From positions 3,226 to 14,983 of the forward strand of contig JAJZQK010000026.1 in the NCBI GenBank assembly GCA_021847625.1: a stretch of DNA of 11,758 bases, written 5' to 3'. The notes beneath the pieces are model-generated. The model was given only the letters and a program-made list of their open reading frames with translations, was not told where the DNA came from and did not search any database. The position numbers were made by a program, and so were the translations under genes. Shown here piece after piece: positions 1 to 5,465 of this stretch (within the stretch, counting starts at the first letter, position 1; each line of letters starts with the position of its first letter). The DNA is from Chloroflexota bacterium. GTDB taxonomy: Bacteria; Chloroflexota; FW602-bin22; JAMCYS01.

Positions 1-740
1 GCCACGACGAACTCGCCATCGCGGGCCGGGTAGGCCTGGAAGGGGGCAATGACCGAGTGGCGGGAGCCCAGGCGCTGGGGCACCTCGCCGGAGGCCAGGT
101 AGCGGGTGAAGGCGTTCTCGAGCATTGCCACCTGGCAGTCGAACATGGACACGTCGATGCGCTGGCCGATGCCGCTGCGTTCCCGCTCGTTGAGCGCTGC
201 CAGAATGCCGATGGTGGTGAAGAAGGCGCCGCCGAGGTCGGCCGCGGAGAAGCCGGCCCGCACCGGCCGGCCGCCGGGCTCGCCGGTGATGCTCATGGTG
301 CCCGCCATCGCCTGCACGATGATGTCGAAGGCCGGCCGGTCGACGTAAGGCCCCGTCTGGCCGAACCCCGAGCAAGACGCGTAAATGAGGCGGGGGTTCG
401 CTTTCTGCAGATCTTCGTAGCCGAGGCCGAAGCGTTCCATCGTCCCGGGGACGAAGTTCTCGACCAGCACGTCCACCTGGCCGGCGAGGGCGCGGGCGAT
501 CTCTCGGCCGCGCTCGTGCTTTAGGTTGAGCGTCACGCTCTCCTTGCTGCGGTTGATGCTGAGAAAGTAGTGGCTGACGTCGCCAAAATAAGAGGGATGT
601 TGCCTAGTGAAGTCACCCGTGCCGGGCATCTCCACCTTAATCACCTCGGCGCCCAAGTCGGCCAGGATCATCGTCGTGAAGGGGCCTGCCAGCACCCACG
701 AGAAATCGAGCACCCGCGTGCCTTCCAAGGGACCTCCCAT
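1..740 (-). CDS. CoA-transferase family III (CaiB/BaiF), 3' end cut by window edge
   Basis: The minus-strand reading frame opens with ATG at 740, has a GGAGG ribosome site just upstream, and stays open to the left edge, so about 246 N-terminal residues are visible of a family usually near 400. The N-terminus (LEGTRVLDFSWVLAGPF), then GAEVIKVE, INRSKESVTLNLK and VDVLVENFVPGTMERFGLGY are hallmark CaiB/BaiF blocks. GFGQTGPY and the FSAADLGG segment follow; Asp168 there sits where the family's catalytic aspartate (Asp169 of formyl-CoA transferase) forms the CoA thioester. The family moves CoA between carboxylic acids in the cytoplasm, commonly in catabolism of aromatic, branched or carnitine-like acids. 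The substrate cannot be read from sequence. It is transcribed away from the neighbours, with a roughly 180 nt leader containing a hairpin (793-841). Family assignment is secure; function within the family is open. Confidence 0.93.
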   Translation of the reverse strand, partial: MGGPLEGTRVLDFSWVLAGPFTTMILADLGAEVIKVEMPGTGDFTRQHPSYFGDVSHYFLSINRSKESVTLNLKHERGREIARALAGQVDVLVENFVPGTMERFGLGYEDLQKANPRLIYASCSGFGQTGPYVDRPAFDIIVQAMAGTMSITGEPGGRPVRAGFSAADLGGAFFTTIGILAALNERERSGIGQRIDVSMFDCQVAMLENAFTRYLASGEVPQRLGSRHSVIAPFQAYPARDGEFVV

Positions 741-792
741 TTGCTCCACCTCCTCGGGGAGCTATTCTACCAGAAGGCCGGGCGAGGAGATA

Positions 793-841
793 GGTTCGGC
801 GGGGGTTGGGCTCCCTCGGGGCCCGATTCACCGCCGAAACC
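793..841. other. Imperfect inverted repeat in CoA-transferase leader
   Basis: GGTTCGGCGG at 793-802 pairs with CCGCCGAAACC at 831-841 with a single bulged A. An inner GGGC/GCCC pair (808-811 with 821-824) can extend the stem. In the minus-strand transcript it would lie about 50 nt upstream of the CoA-transferase start codon. Neither side is followed by a T-run, so it does not look like a standard intrinsic terminator; it could be a leader structure or a protein-binding site. Confidence 0.4.
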
Positions 842-925
842 GCAGGGGAATCGTCCATCGCCCTGGCGGGCGACCGACGAGGGATGAAGATGGCGTTGGT
901 GGTGAGAATCCTTGACCGCAGATTA

Positions 926-1054
926 TCAGTAAAGCAGAGTCAACCCGTAGCGTAGCATCGTCCATGGGTCGGCCTGGCAGCAAGCATCCCGTCCGTCTCT
1001 CTTGACGGCCGTCCTATTGTTAAGGCATGCGAGTGCTCGTACAATCTCGTTCAT
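926..1054 (-). CDS. Possible 42-aa small ORF
   Basis: An ATG at 1054 is preceded by GGAGG (1064-1068 on the plus strand) at a 9 nt spacing, which is a good ribosome-binding arrangement. The frame runs 42 codons to TGA, starting MNEIVRALACLNN and containing a CysCys pair near the middle (DACCQADPW). I recognise no family. It lies between two minus-strand genes and in a locally AT-richer stretch, so it could be a genuine micro-protein, a leader peptide, or the tail of a decayed gene. Length alone gives no support; the ribosome site is the only positive evidence. Confidence 0.22.
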   Translation of the reverse strand: MNEIVRALACLNNRTAVKRDGRDACCQADPWTMLRYGLTLLY

Positions 1055-1156
1055 CGTTAACAACCTCCACTATTAACTAAAGCAAGAACCGTGCCATCGA
1101 TGAACGCCCGCTCGGCAATCCTGGCGCCTATACGCTGACAGCGGGACAGGTTCTGC

Positions 1157-1516
1157 CTAGAGGCGTCTGTTGGTGCCGTGATCGCCGTGGATGGGGCAGG
1201 TGGAGGTGTCGCCTTCCGCCGTCTGGCAGGTGCAGCGCTTGCGCAGCAGGTGCTTGGGGCAGAGGTCGTCGGCCAGCCGCTCGTGGGCCGCCAGCGCCTC
1301 GGCGAGCGCGAGTTGTTGGGCGAGGCCGCGGAAGCCGATGTAGCCCTTGAGTTGCTGGCTCCAGATGGCGAGCTGATAGGGGTCCCTGGGGGCGGCGGTG
1401 GCGATCTTGCACTCGGCGGTCGGCAAGACGGCGTAGGTGCCGCTGGCGATGGCCACCTCTACCAGCGGCTGCTCGGTCTCGTATGTCGCACCCCAAGAGG
1501 TAGCGTTCGTGTACAT
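1157..1516 (-). CDS. Hypothetical small protein with C-terminal Cys/His cluster
   Basis: This 119-residue protein starts at ATG 1516, chosen because AAGGAGA sits about 9 nt upstream; a longer in-frame start at 1603 has no such site. I recognise no family. The first 70 residues are mixed and soluble-looking, and include an uncharged, small-residue stretch (VAIASGTYAVLP) around 21-32 and a DPYQLAIWSQQLKGYIGF block around 45-62. The C-terminus is rich in potential metal ligands: Cys86, His89, Cys95, Cys97, Cys107, His110 and His113, including two CPxH motifs, CPKH (86-89) and CPIH (107-110). A zinc-binding module is a reasonable inference. No signal peptide or membrane segment is evident. It is divergent from the amidohydrolase across a 197 bp gap. 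Being clearly preceded by a ribosome site supports a real gene; function is unknown. Confidence 0.7.
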   Translation of the reverse strand: MYTNATSWGATYETEQPLVEVAIASGTYAVLPTAECKIATAAPRDPYQLAIWSQQLKGYIGFRGLAQQLALAEALAAHERLADDLCPKHLLRKRCTCQTAEGDTSTCPIHGDHGTNRRL

Positions 1517-1713
1517 CCCGTGTCTTCTCCTTGCCTGATCTTGCATTAGTCTACCATAAGACGCGGTTGTTCGGTCCGGCCGTGGCGGCAGGGTTGGTCG
1601 CAAGCCTCACCTACCTTCGCCAAGAATGGCAAACCTATTGGGCACCCGGTGGGCACGGCGACGCCTTCGAGGTGGTAGAATTGGCGAGCAAACTACTTCA
1701 AGGAGGGCCACCA

Positions 1714-2763
1714 ATGGGCGTGCCGACTACCCCGGCCGACTCTTTCATGCTGCCAGTCCGTCCTGAATGGCTTGACCGCTGGCAGGAGGAGATCCTAGAC
1801 CCTGAGCTACCGATCGTCGATCCTCATCATCATCTCTGGGACCGGCCGGGCTGGCGTTACCTGCTGGATGAGCTGCTGGTGGATCTGGCGAGCGGCCACA
1901 ACATCGTTGCGACCGTCTTCATGGAGTGCCAGTCGATGCGCCGGGCAGACGGGCCCGAGCCGCTGCGGCCGGTGGGCGAGACCGAATTCGTGAATGGTGT
2001 CGCAGCGATGAGCGCGAGCGGTACATACGGCCCGACCCGTGTCGCCGCGGGCATTGTGGGCCACGCCGACCTGCGCTTAGGCGCAGCCGTCGAGGAAGTC
2101 CTCGAGGCCCATCTGCGCGCGGGCGGCGGACGCTTCCGGGGCATCCGCCATGGCGCCGCCTGGGATGCCGACAGCAGCATCGTGAACCCCAACAACCCTG
2201 CGCCGCCACGGCTCTTGGCCGACCAAGCGTTTCGCGAGGGCTTCCGCCGGCTCGCCCCGCTCGGCCTTACCTTCGACGCCTGGATTTACCATCCGCAAAT
2301 CCCTGAGCTCGTCGACCTAGCACGCGCTTTTCCGAACACGCCGATAGTCCTCAATCACGTTGGCGGCCCCGTCGGGTTGGGTCCCTACGCGGGGCGCCGG
2401 GACGAGGTCTTCGCCGACTGGCGTGCCTCGATTCGCGAGTTGGCCTACTGCCCGAACGTCATGGTGAAGGTCGGCGGTCTGGGCATGCGCATAGGAGCCT
2501 TTGGTTTCGAGCAGGCGCCCGAGCCGCCCTCCTCCGAGAAGCTAGCCAGCGCCTGGCGCCCCTACGTGGAGACGTGCATAGAGGCGTTCGGAGCGAGTCG
2601 CTGTATGTTCGAGAGCAACTTCCCTGTCGACAAGGCTTCCTACCCCTACGCTGCCTACTGGAACGCCTGCAAGCTCCTCAGCCGCGGCGCGAGCGCCGAC
2701 GACAAGGCAGACCTCTTCCGGAAGACGGCGATGCGTGTCTACCGGCTTGAATTGCGAGACTAA
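1714..2763 (+). CDS. Amidohydrolase family protein (Amidohydro_2, TIM-barrel metal-dependent hydrolase)
   Basis: A 349-residue cytoplasmic hydrolase. The start at 1714 has AAGGAGG 7 nt upstream, and the family's first strand begins soon after; the 61 upstream in-frame codons show no family similarity. IVDPHHHLWD (34-43) is the metal-binding His motif at the end of strand 1. FRGIRHGAAW (141-150), FDAWIYHPQ (188-195) with His193, and IVLNHVGGP (211-219) with His215 follow the Amidohydro_2 / 2-pyrone-4,6-dicarboxylate lactonase-like pattern. Near the C-terminus the barrel motif reads CMFESNFPVDK (297-307), where many relatives have GSDWP, so the usual aspartate position is Asn302 and Asp306 may serve instead. 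Likely reaction is hydrolysis of a lactone or C-N/C-O bond in a carboxylated intermediate; the substrate is not determinable. It is monocistronic and convergent with comF. Confidence 0.9.
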   Translation: MGVPTTPADSFMLPVRPEWLDRWQEEILDPELPIVDPHHHLWDRPGWRYLLDELLVDLASGHNIVATVFMECQSMRRADGPEPLRPVGETEFVNGVAAMSASGTYGPTRVAAGIVGHADLRLGAAVEEVLEAHLRAGGGRFRGIRHGAAWDADSSIVNPNNPAPPRLLADQAFREGFRRLAPLGLTFDAWIYHPQIPELVDLARAFPNTPIVLNHVGGPVGLGPYAGRRDEVFADWRASIRELAYCPNVMVKVGGLGMRIGAFGFEQAPEPPSSEKLASAWRPYVETCIEAFGASRCMFESNFPVDKASYPYAAYWNACKLLSRGASADDKADLFRKTAMRVYRLELRD

Positions 2764-2770
2764 ACTCGAC

Positions 2771-2788
2771 GGCAACCCGGCAGTTGCC
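2771..2788. terminator. Weak hairpin after amidohydrolase
   Basis: GGCAAC (2771-2776) and GTTGCC (2783-2788) form a 6 bp stem with a 6 nt loop, 8 nt after the amidohydrolase stop codon. Only a TT follows, so it is a weak intrinsic terminator candidate. Confidence 0.35.
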
Positions 2789-2808
2789 TTCGCCGGCAAA
2801 GCAATACG

Positions 2809-2836
2809 CGGGGAGGCCTTCCGAACGGGCTCCCCG
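2809..2836 (-). terminator. Probable terminator of comF in convergent gap
   Basis: CGGGGAG (2809-2815) pairs with CTCCCCG (2830-2836), and two further pairs form after one mismatch. The structure begins 6 bp beyond the comF stop codon. On the minus strand it is followed by a moderately T-rich tract (CGTATTGCTTTG). The strong GC stem between convergent genes may act in both directions. Confidence 0.5.
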
Positions 2837-2841
2837 AGAGT

Positions 2842-3600
2842 CTAGCGGGCCCGGGCGAGGACGAGCCCGGAGACCCGCCGGGCGCCGGCCTGGCGCAGGG
2901 CCTTGGCGCAGGCGGCGAGGGTGGCGCCGGTGGTGGTGACGTCGTCGACGAGGATGATGTGCTGGGGGCAGGGGGCCTCGCCTACCCAGGCGAAGGCGCC
3001 CTCGACGTTGTGCAACCGCTCTTCCCGGCTCAGACCCATCTGGGGCGGCGTCTCGCGGACCCGCCGCAAATGGCCCTCGCTCACCGGCAAATCAAGAAGG
3101 CGACCCACGTGTCGGGCCAGCAGGACGGACTGGTTATAGCCGCGCTCGGCCTCGTGCTTGGGGTGCAGGGGGACGGCGACGAGGGTGCCCGCCGGGAGGG
3201 GGCAGTGCTGCCAGGCCGCAGCGAGGATATCGCCCAGGGGGTTGGCCAGGTAGCGCTCGCCGGAGAACTTGAGGCAATGCACTGCCTGGCGGAGGGTGCC
3301 CTCGAAATAGCCGCCCAGGCGCAGGGCGTCCACGGGGAGGCGCTGGCCGTGGCAAGCGAAACAAGAGGAGCCTTCCGAGAGCGGCAGCCCGCAGCGCGGG
3401 CAGACCGGCGGCGTGAAGAGCGAGAGCCGGGACCGGCAGGTAGAGCAGAGCCAGTCGCCGCGGGCCCGGCAGACGACGCAGCGAGGGGGGAAGAGGAGGT
3501 CGGCCACCGCCTTCAGCAAGCCGGCAAGCGTCAGGGCGACGTGGTCCCGCCCCGGCCGGTTGCCGATGGGCTCCTGGGCCTTCGCCTCCTCACCCCGCAT
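2842..3600 (-). CDS. comF: ComF family phosphoribosyltransferase-like protein
   Basis: A 252-residue protein of normal ComF length. The N-terminal third carries four CxxC pairs (Cys41/44, 52/55, 67/70, 80/83), a zinc-finger arrangement typical of ComF, after the LLFPPRCVVC signature. The C-terminal two thirds form a type I phosphoribosyltransferase fold: LVAVPLHPKHEAERGYNQS (140-158) and the PRPP loop IILVDDVTTTGATL (215-228) are diagnostic. ComF proteins act in the cytoplasm and are linked to uptake of transforming DNA and to single-stranded DNA handling in competent bacteria. No other competence gene is visible here, so the role in this organism is inferred from family. GGGGGA lies upstream of the ATG at a plausible distance. 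The gene stands alone: 336 bp of repeat-bearing DNA separate it from the upstream aldolase gene. Confidence 0.93.
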   Translation of the reverse strand: MRGEEAKAQEPIGNRPGRDHVALTLAGLLKAVADLLFPPRCVVCRARGDWLCSTCRSRLSLFTPPVCPRCGLPLSEGSSCFACHGQRLPVDALRLGGYFEGTLRQAVHCLKFSGERYLANPLGDILAAAWQHCPLPAGTLVAVPLHPKHEAERGYNQSVLLARHVGRLLDLPVSEGHLRRVRETPPQMGLSREERLHNVEGAFAWVGEAPCPQHIILVDDVTTTGATLAACAKALRQAGARRVSGLVLARAR

Positions 3601-3936
3601 CTCTCCATCCCCCGTCTTACATTACTTGCGTGGTCGGGACCAGACTAACCGCGGAGTACACAGAGAGAAAGAACGCGGAAGGAAGCCGGACCGGACCGCG
3701 GGGGATAAGCCCCCGCGCTACAGCCTGCTTGGCACCTGCCGTGCGACTACTGCGTCTCATCACTCACCACTCGTCACTCACAGGACTTACGCGGTGAACG
3801 GGTTTTCACCGCGCAAACCACGGAGGACACGGAAGGAATCGGACATTCTCCCTTCTTTCTGTGCCCTCTGCGGCTAATCCGGTTCCCACCGCGTAACCAC
3901 TGCCACTCATCACTCGTCACTCATCACTTCCCTTGG
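3601..3936. repeat. Intergenic mosaic of short interspersed repeats
   Basis: This 336 bp spacer holds no gene but several repeat types. (a) An element starting accgcggagtacacagag (3649 onward) reappears degenerate at about 3808-3838 and in inverted orientation at about 3854-3883 (ttctttctgtgccctctgcgg). (b) A perfect 8 bp hairpin, CGCGGGGG (3697-3704) with CCCCCGCG (3710-3717), 5 nt loop ATAAG. (c) Two copies of a cactcatcactcgtcactca-type direct repeat at 3757-3780 and about 3904-3927. The mixture resembles scattered non-autonomous repeats of environmental genomes. No transposase is present. Confidence 0.7.
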
Positions 3937-4827
3937 TCAGGCAGGGAGAACGCCCGCCGTCTGCAGGATGCTGCGCAGCCTGGCTTTCTGTTCCTCGTTC
4001 ACGGGCTGGAGGGGTCCCCGCACGGGGCCACCGTACATGCCGACCATATCCAGGGCGGCCTTGAGCCCGCCGATGCCGAAGCCGGAGGTCACGGCCGTAT
4101 TGGCCGGGATGAGCCGCAGCTGCAGGTCGCGCGCCTCGGTGTGCTTGCCCTCGCGCGCCCACCTGAACATATCGACGCACCGGTCGGGGGCCACGTTGGC
4201 GAGCGCCAGAACCCCGCCCACGGCGCCCAGACACATCGCCGCGTAGAGGAAGCTCGCCGAGCCGGCGAAGACCTGGAAGTCGGGCGACACCATCCGGATG
4301 ATGTCGCCGATCTTGGCGATGTTACCGCTGCTGTCCTTGAGGCCGATGATGTTGGGGTGCTGGGCCAGCTTGGCTACCACGTCTGCGCTCATATCCACGC
4401 CCGTGTTGGCGGGCATATTGTAGAGGATCACCGGGATTGGCGAGGAATCGGCGATCTTCTCGTAGTGGTAGGTGAGGGCGGCGGTGTTCATGCTCCCCTT
4501 GTAGTAAGACGGGGTGATGATCACCGCGGCGTCGGCGCCGACCTCTGCCGCCTTCTTGGCAAGCTTGATCGTCTCGCCCGTCCCTTCGCAGCCGGTCCCA
4601 GCGAGGACGAACTTACCGGCGGCCGCCCGCTCGCGCACGGTCGCGATTACCTCCAACTTCTCCTTTTCGTTCAACAGCACGAACTCGCCGTTGGAGCCGA
4701 GGACGACGTAGCCGGCGATGCCGGTGCGATTCCAGCGCTCCAGGTTGGCGCGCAACTTGTCGAGGGCCACCTCTCCCGCGTCGTCGAAGGGCGTCGGGAT
4801 GGGGGGATAGATGCCGTCAAGGCGCAT
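3937..4827 (-). CDS. DHDPS-superfamily aldolase, likely 4-hydroxy-2-oxoglutarate aldolase (HOGA-like)
   Basis: A 296-residue class I aldolase, full length for the family. The ATG at 4827 has AGGAGAG just upstream and matches the family start (MRLDGIYPPIPTPF). The Schiff-base lysine is Lys164 in IIGLKDSSG, and Tyr136 lies in ILYNMPANTG. The substrate loop reads GSNGEF (44-49) instead of the GTTGE of true dihydrodipicolinate synthase. GSNGEF, ADAAVIITPSYYKG, SPIPVILYNMPANTG, DFQVFAGSASF, GAVGGVLALANV and the late FGIGGLK block closely parallel animal HOGA1, including the Ser-Asn and Lys-x-Ser active-site pattern. The expected reaction is cleavage of 4-hydroxy-2-oxoglutarate to pyruvate and glyoxylate; another 2-keto acid is possible. 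A good promoter and an operator-like palindrome precede it. Family is certain, subgroup likely. Confidence 0.9.
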   Translation of the reverse strand: MRLDGIYPPIPTPFDDAGEVALDKLRANLERWNRTGIAGYVVLGSNGEFVLLNEKEKLEVIATVRERAAAGKFVLAGTGCEGTGETIKLAKKAAEVGADAAVIITPSYYKGSMNTAALTYHYEKIADSSPIPVILYNMPANTGVDMSADVVAKLAQHPNIIGLKDSSGNIAKIGDIIRMVSPDFQVFAGSASFLYAAMCLGAVGGVLALANVAPDRCVDMFRWAREGKHTEARDLQLRLIPANTAVTSGFGIGGLKAALDMVGMYGGPVRGPLQPVNEEQKARLRSILQTAGVLPA

Positions 4828-4851
4828 TGTTACTCTCCTATCGCGTATTCT

Positions 4852-4865
4852 CCACCCAAGGGTGG
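4852..4865. promoter_or_regulatory. Short dyad in aldolase 5' leader
   Basis: CCACCC (4852-4857) and GGGTGG (4860-4865) are inverted copies separated by two bases. The site lies about 25-40 bp upstream of the aldolase start codon, within the predicted leader. It could be an operator or a small RNA stem; there is no direct evidence for either. Confidence 0.3.
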
Positions 4866-4877
4866 GGGACATGCTTC

Positions 4878-4898
4878 CGCTATGTCGGCATCATAGCG
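4878..4898. promoter_or_regulatory. Perfect 7-7-7 inverted repeat, likely operator
   Basis: CGCTATG (4878-4884) and CATAGCG (4892-4898) are exact inverted copies separated by 7 bp, giving a 21 bp dyad. It covers the -10 element (4890-4895) and the predicted transcription start of the minus-strand aldolase promoter, the classical position for a repressor. The size suits a dimeric helix-turn-helix protein. The divergent Rrf2 regulator is the nearest candidate, but this is inference. Confidence 0.55.
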
Positions 4899-4918
4899 CA
4901 AACGGGGTGGTGCATCAA
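4890..4918 (-). promoter_or_regulatory. Sigma70-type promoter of the aldolase gene
   Basis: Read on the minus strand: TTGATG (4918-4913), a 17 bp spacer, then TATGAT (4895-4890), five of six matching the consensus -10. Transcription would begin near 4883 and give a leader of about 55 nt. Its -35 box lies 15 bp from the -35 box of the divergent Rrf2 promoter. Confidence 0.6.
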
Positions 4919-4933
4919 GCGGGCGGACTTGCC

Positions 4934-4962
4934 TTGACATAGTTCCGCCCCGTCGTTAAGAT
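4934..4962 (+). promoter_or_regulatory. Sigma70-type promoter of the Rrf2-cysK operon
   Basis: A perfect -35 box TTGACA (4934-4939) is followed after exactly 17 bp by TAAGAT (4957-4962). Transcription would start near 4969, about 35 nt before the Rrf2 start codon. A partial dyad TTGA-N9-TCAA (4964-4980) overlaps that start point and could be an autoregulatory site; its inner positions do not match well. Confidence 0.65.
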
Positions 4963-5002
4963 CTTGAGTAATTCGATCAACATTGGGGTACAGGGGCGGA
5001 CG

Positions 5003-5440
5003 ATGCGAGTGTCGATGAGGGGTGACTACGGCCTGCGGGCGCTGCTCGAGCTGGCGAAGCGCTTCGGGGAGGGCCCCGTGCAAAGCGGTGAGATCGCGGC
5101 GCGGCAGGGTATCCCCGAGGCTTACCTGGATCAACTGCTGACCGTGCTGCGTAAGGGCGGCCTGGTGAAGAGCACGCGCGGGCCCCAGGGTGGGCACGCC
5201 CTGCTCCGTCCGCCGCAGGAGATAACCGTGGGCCGGGCGCTGGCCCTCTTGGAGGGCTCGCTATCGCCGATGGGCTGCCTGGACGATCCCACCATTTGCG
5301 GCCTATCCGGGGCTTGCGTGCTGCGCGACCTCAGGCGGCAGGTGGACGAGGCGGCGCGCGGCATACTGGAGTCGACTACCATCGCCGACCTGGTGAATCG
5401 TCAGCGCCAGATGGAGGCGCAGGTCAGGTACTACATCTAA
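5003..5440 (+). CDS. Rrf2 family transcriptional regulator with three conserved-type cysteines
   Basis: A 145-residue DNA-binding protein. The start at 5003 (MRVSMRGDYGLRALLELA) fits the usual Rrf2 N-terminus, whereas an earlier ATG at 4964 would lie at the predicted transcription start. Residues 27-60 form the winged helix-turn-helix: SGEIAARQGIPEAYLDQLLTVLRKGGLVKSTRGPQGG, where the last part is the Rrf2 wing. Cys92, Cys99 and Cys105 follow a C-x6-C-x5-C pattern near the position of the [2Fe-2S] ligands of IscR, so a metal or Fe-S cofactor is plausible. It lies 25 bp before cysK on the same strand. In Bacillus the Rrf2 member CymR controls cysteine synthesis and partners with CysK, so control of sulfur metabolism is a natural inference, though cofactor binding could also point to iron-sulfur or redox sensing. 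Confidence 0.92.
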   Translation: MRVSMRGDYGLRALLELAKRFGEGPVQSGEIAARQGIPEAYLDQLLTVLRKGGLVKSTRGPQGGHALLRPPQEITVGRALALLEGSLSPMGCLDDPTICGLSGACVLRDLRRQVDEAARGILESTTIADLVNRQRQMEAQVRYYI

Positions 5441-5465
5441 GCCGGGGCTCGTTTCGGGAGGGCTT

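Larger units (their letters stand above)
741..1156. other. Mostly non-coding spacer between CoA-transferase and small Cys/His gene
   Basis: This 416 bp stretch holds no convincing large gene. It contains an imperfect hairpin (793-841) in the CoA-transferase leader, a possible 42-codon minus-strand ORF (926-1054), and a promoter-like pair on the plus strand (TTGTTA 1017-1022, TACAAT 1040-1045, 17 bp apart) with no gene directly downstream. The part around 1010-1100 is visibly more AT-rich than the genes on either side. No tRNA or repeat array was seen. Confidence 0.6.

Noticed and set aside
57..524. Plus-strand open frame at the left edge
   Set aside because: It is antisense to the CoA-transferase, whose conserved motifs are continuous on the minus strand.
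1531..1713. N-terminal extension of the amidohydrolase
   Set aside because: The upstream 61 codons have no family similarity, and an excellent ribosome site sits directly before the ATG at 1714.
3757..3927. CRISPR array from the cactcatcact repeats
   Set aside because: There are only two degenerate tracts of short units, no regular repeat-spacer periodicity and no cas genes.
4141..4896. Plus-strand open frame of about 250 codons opposite the aldolase
   Set aside because: It mirrors the aldolase gene, has no recognisable motif and crosses the divergent promoter region.
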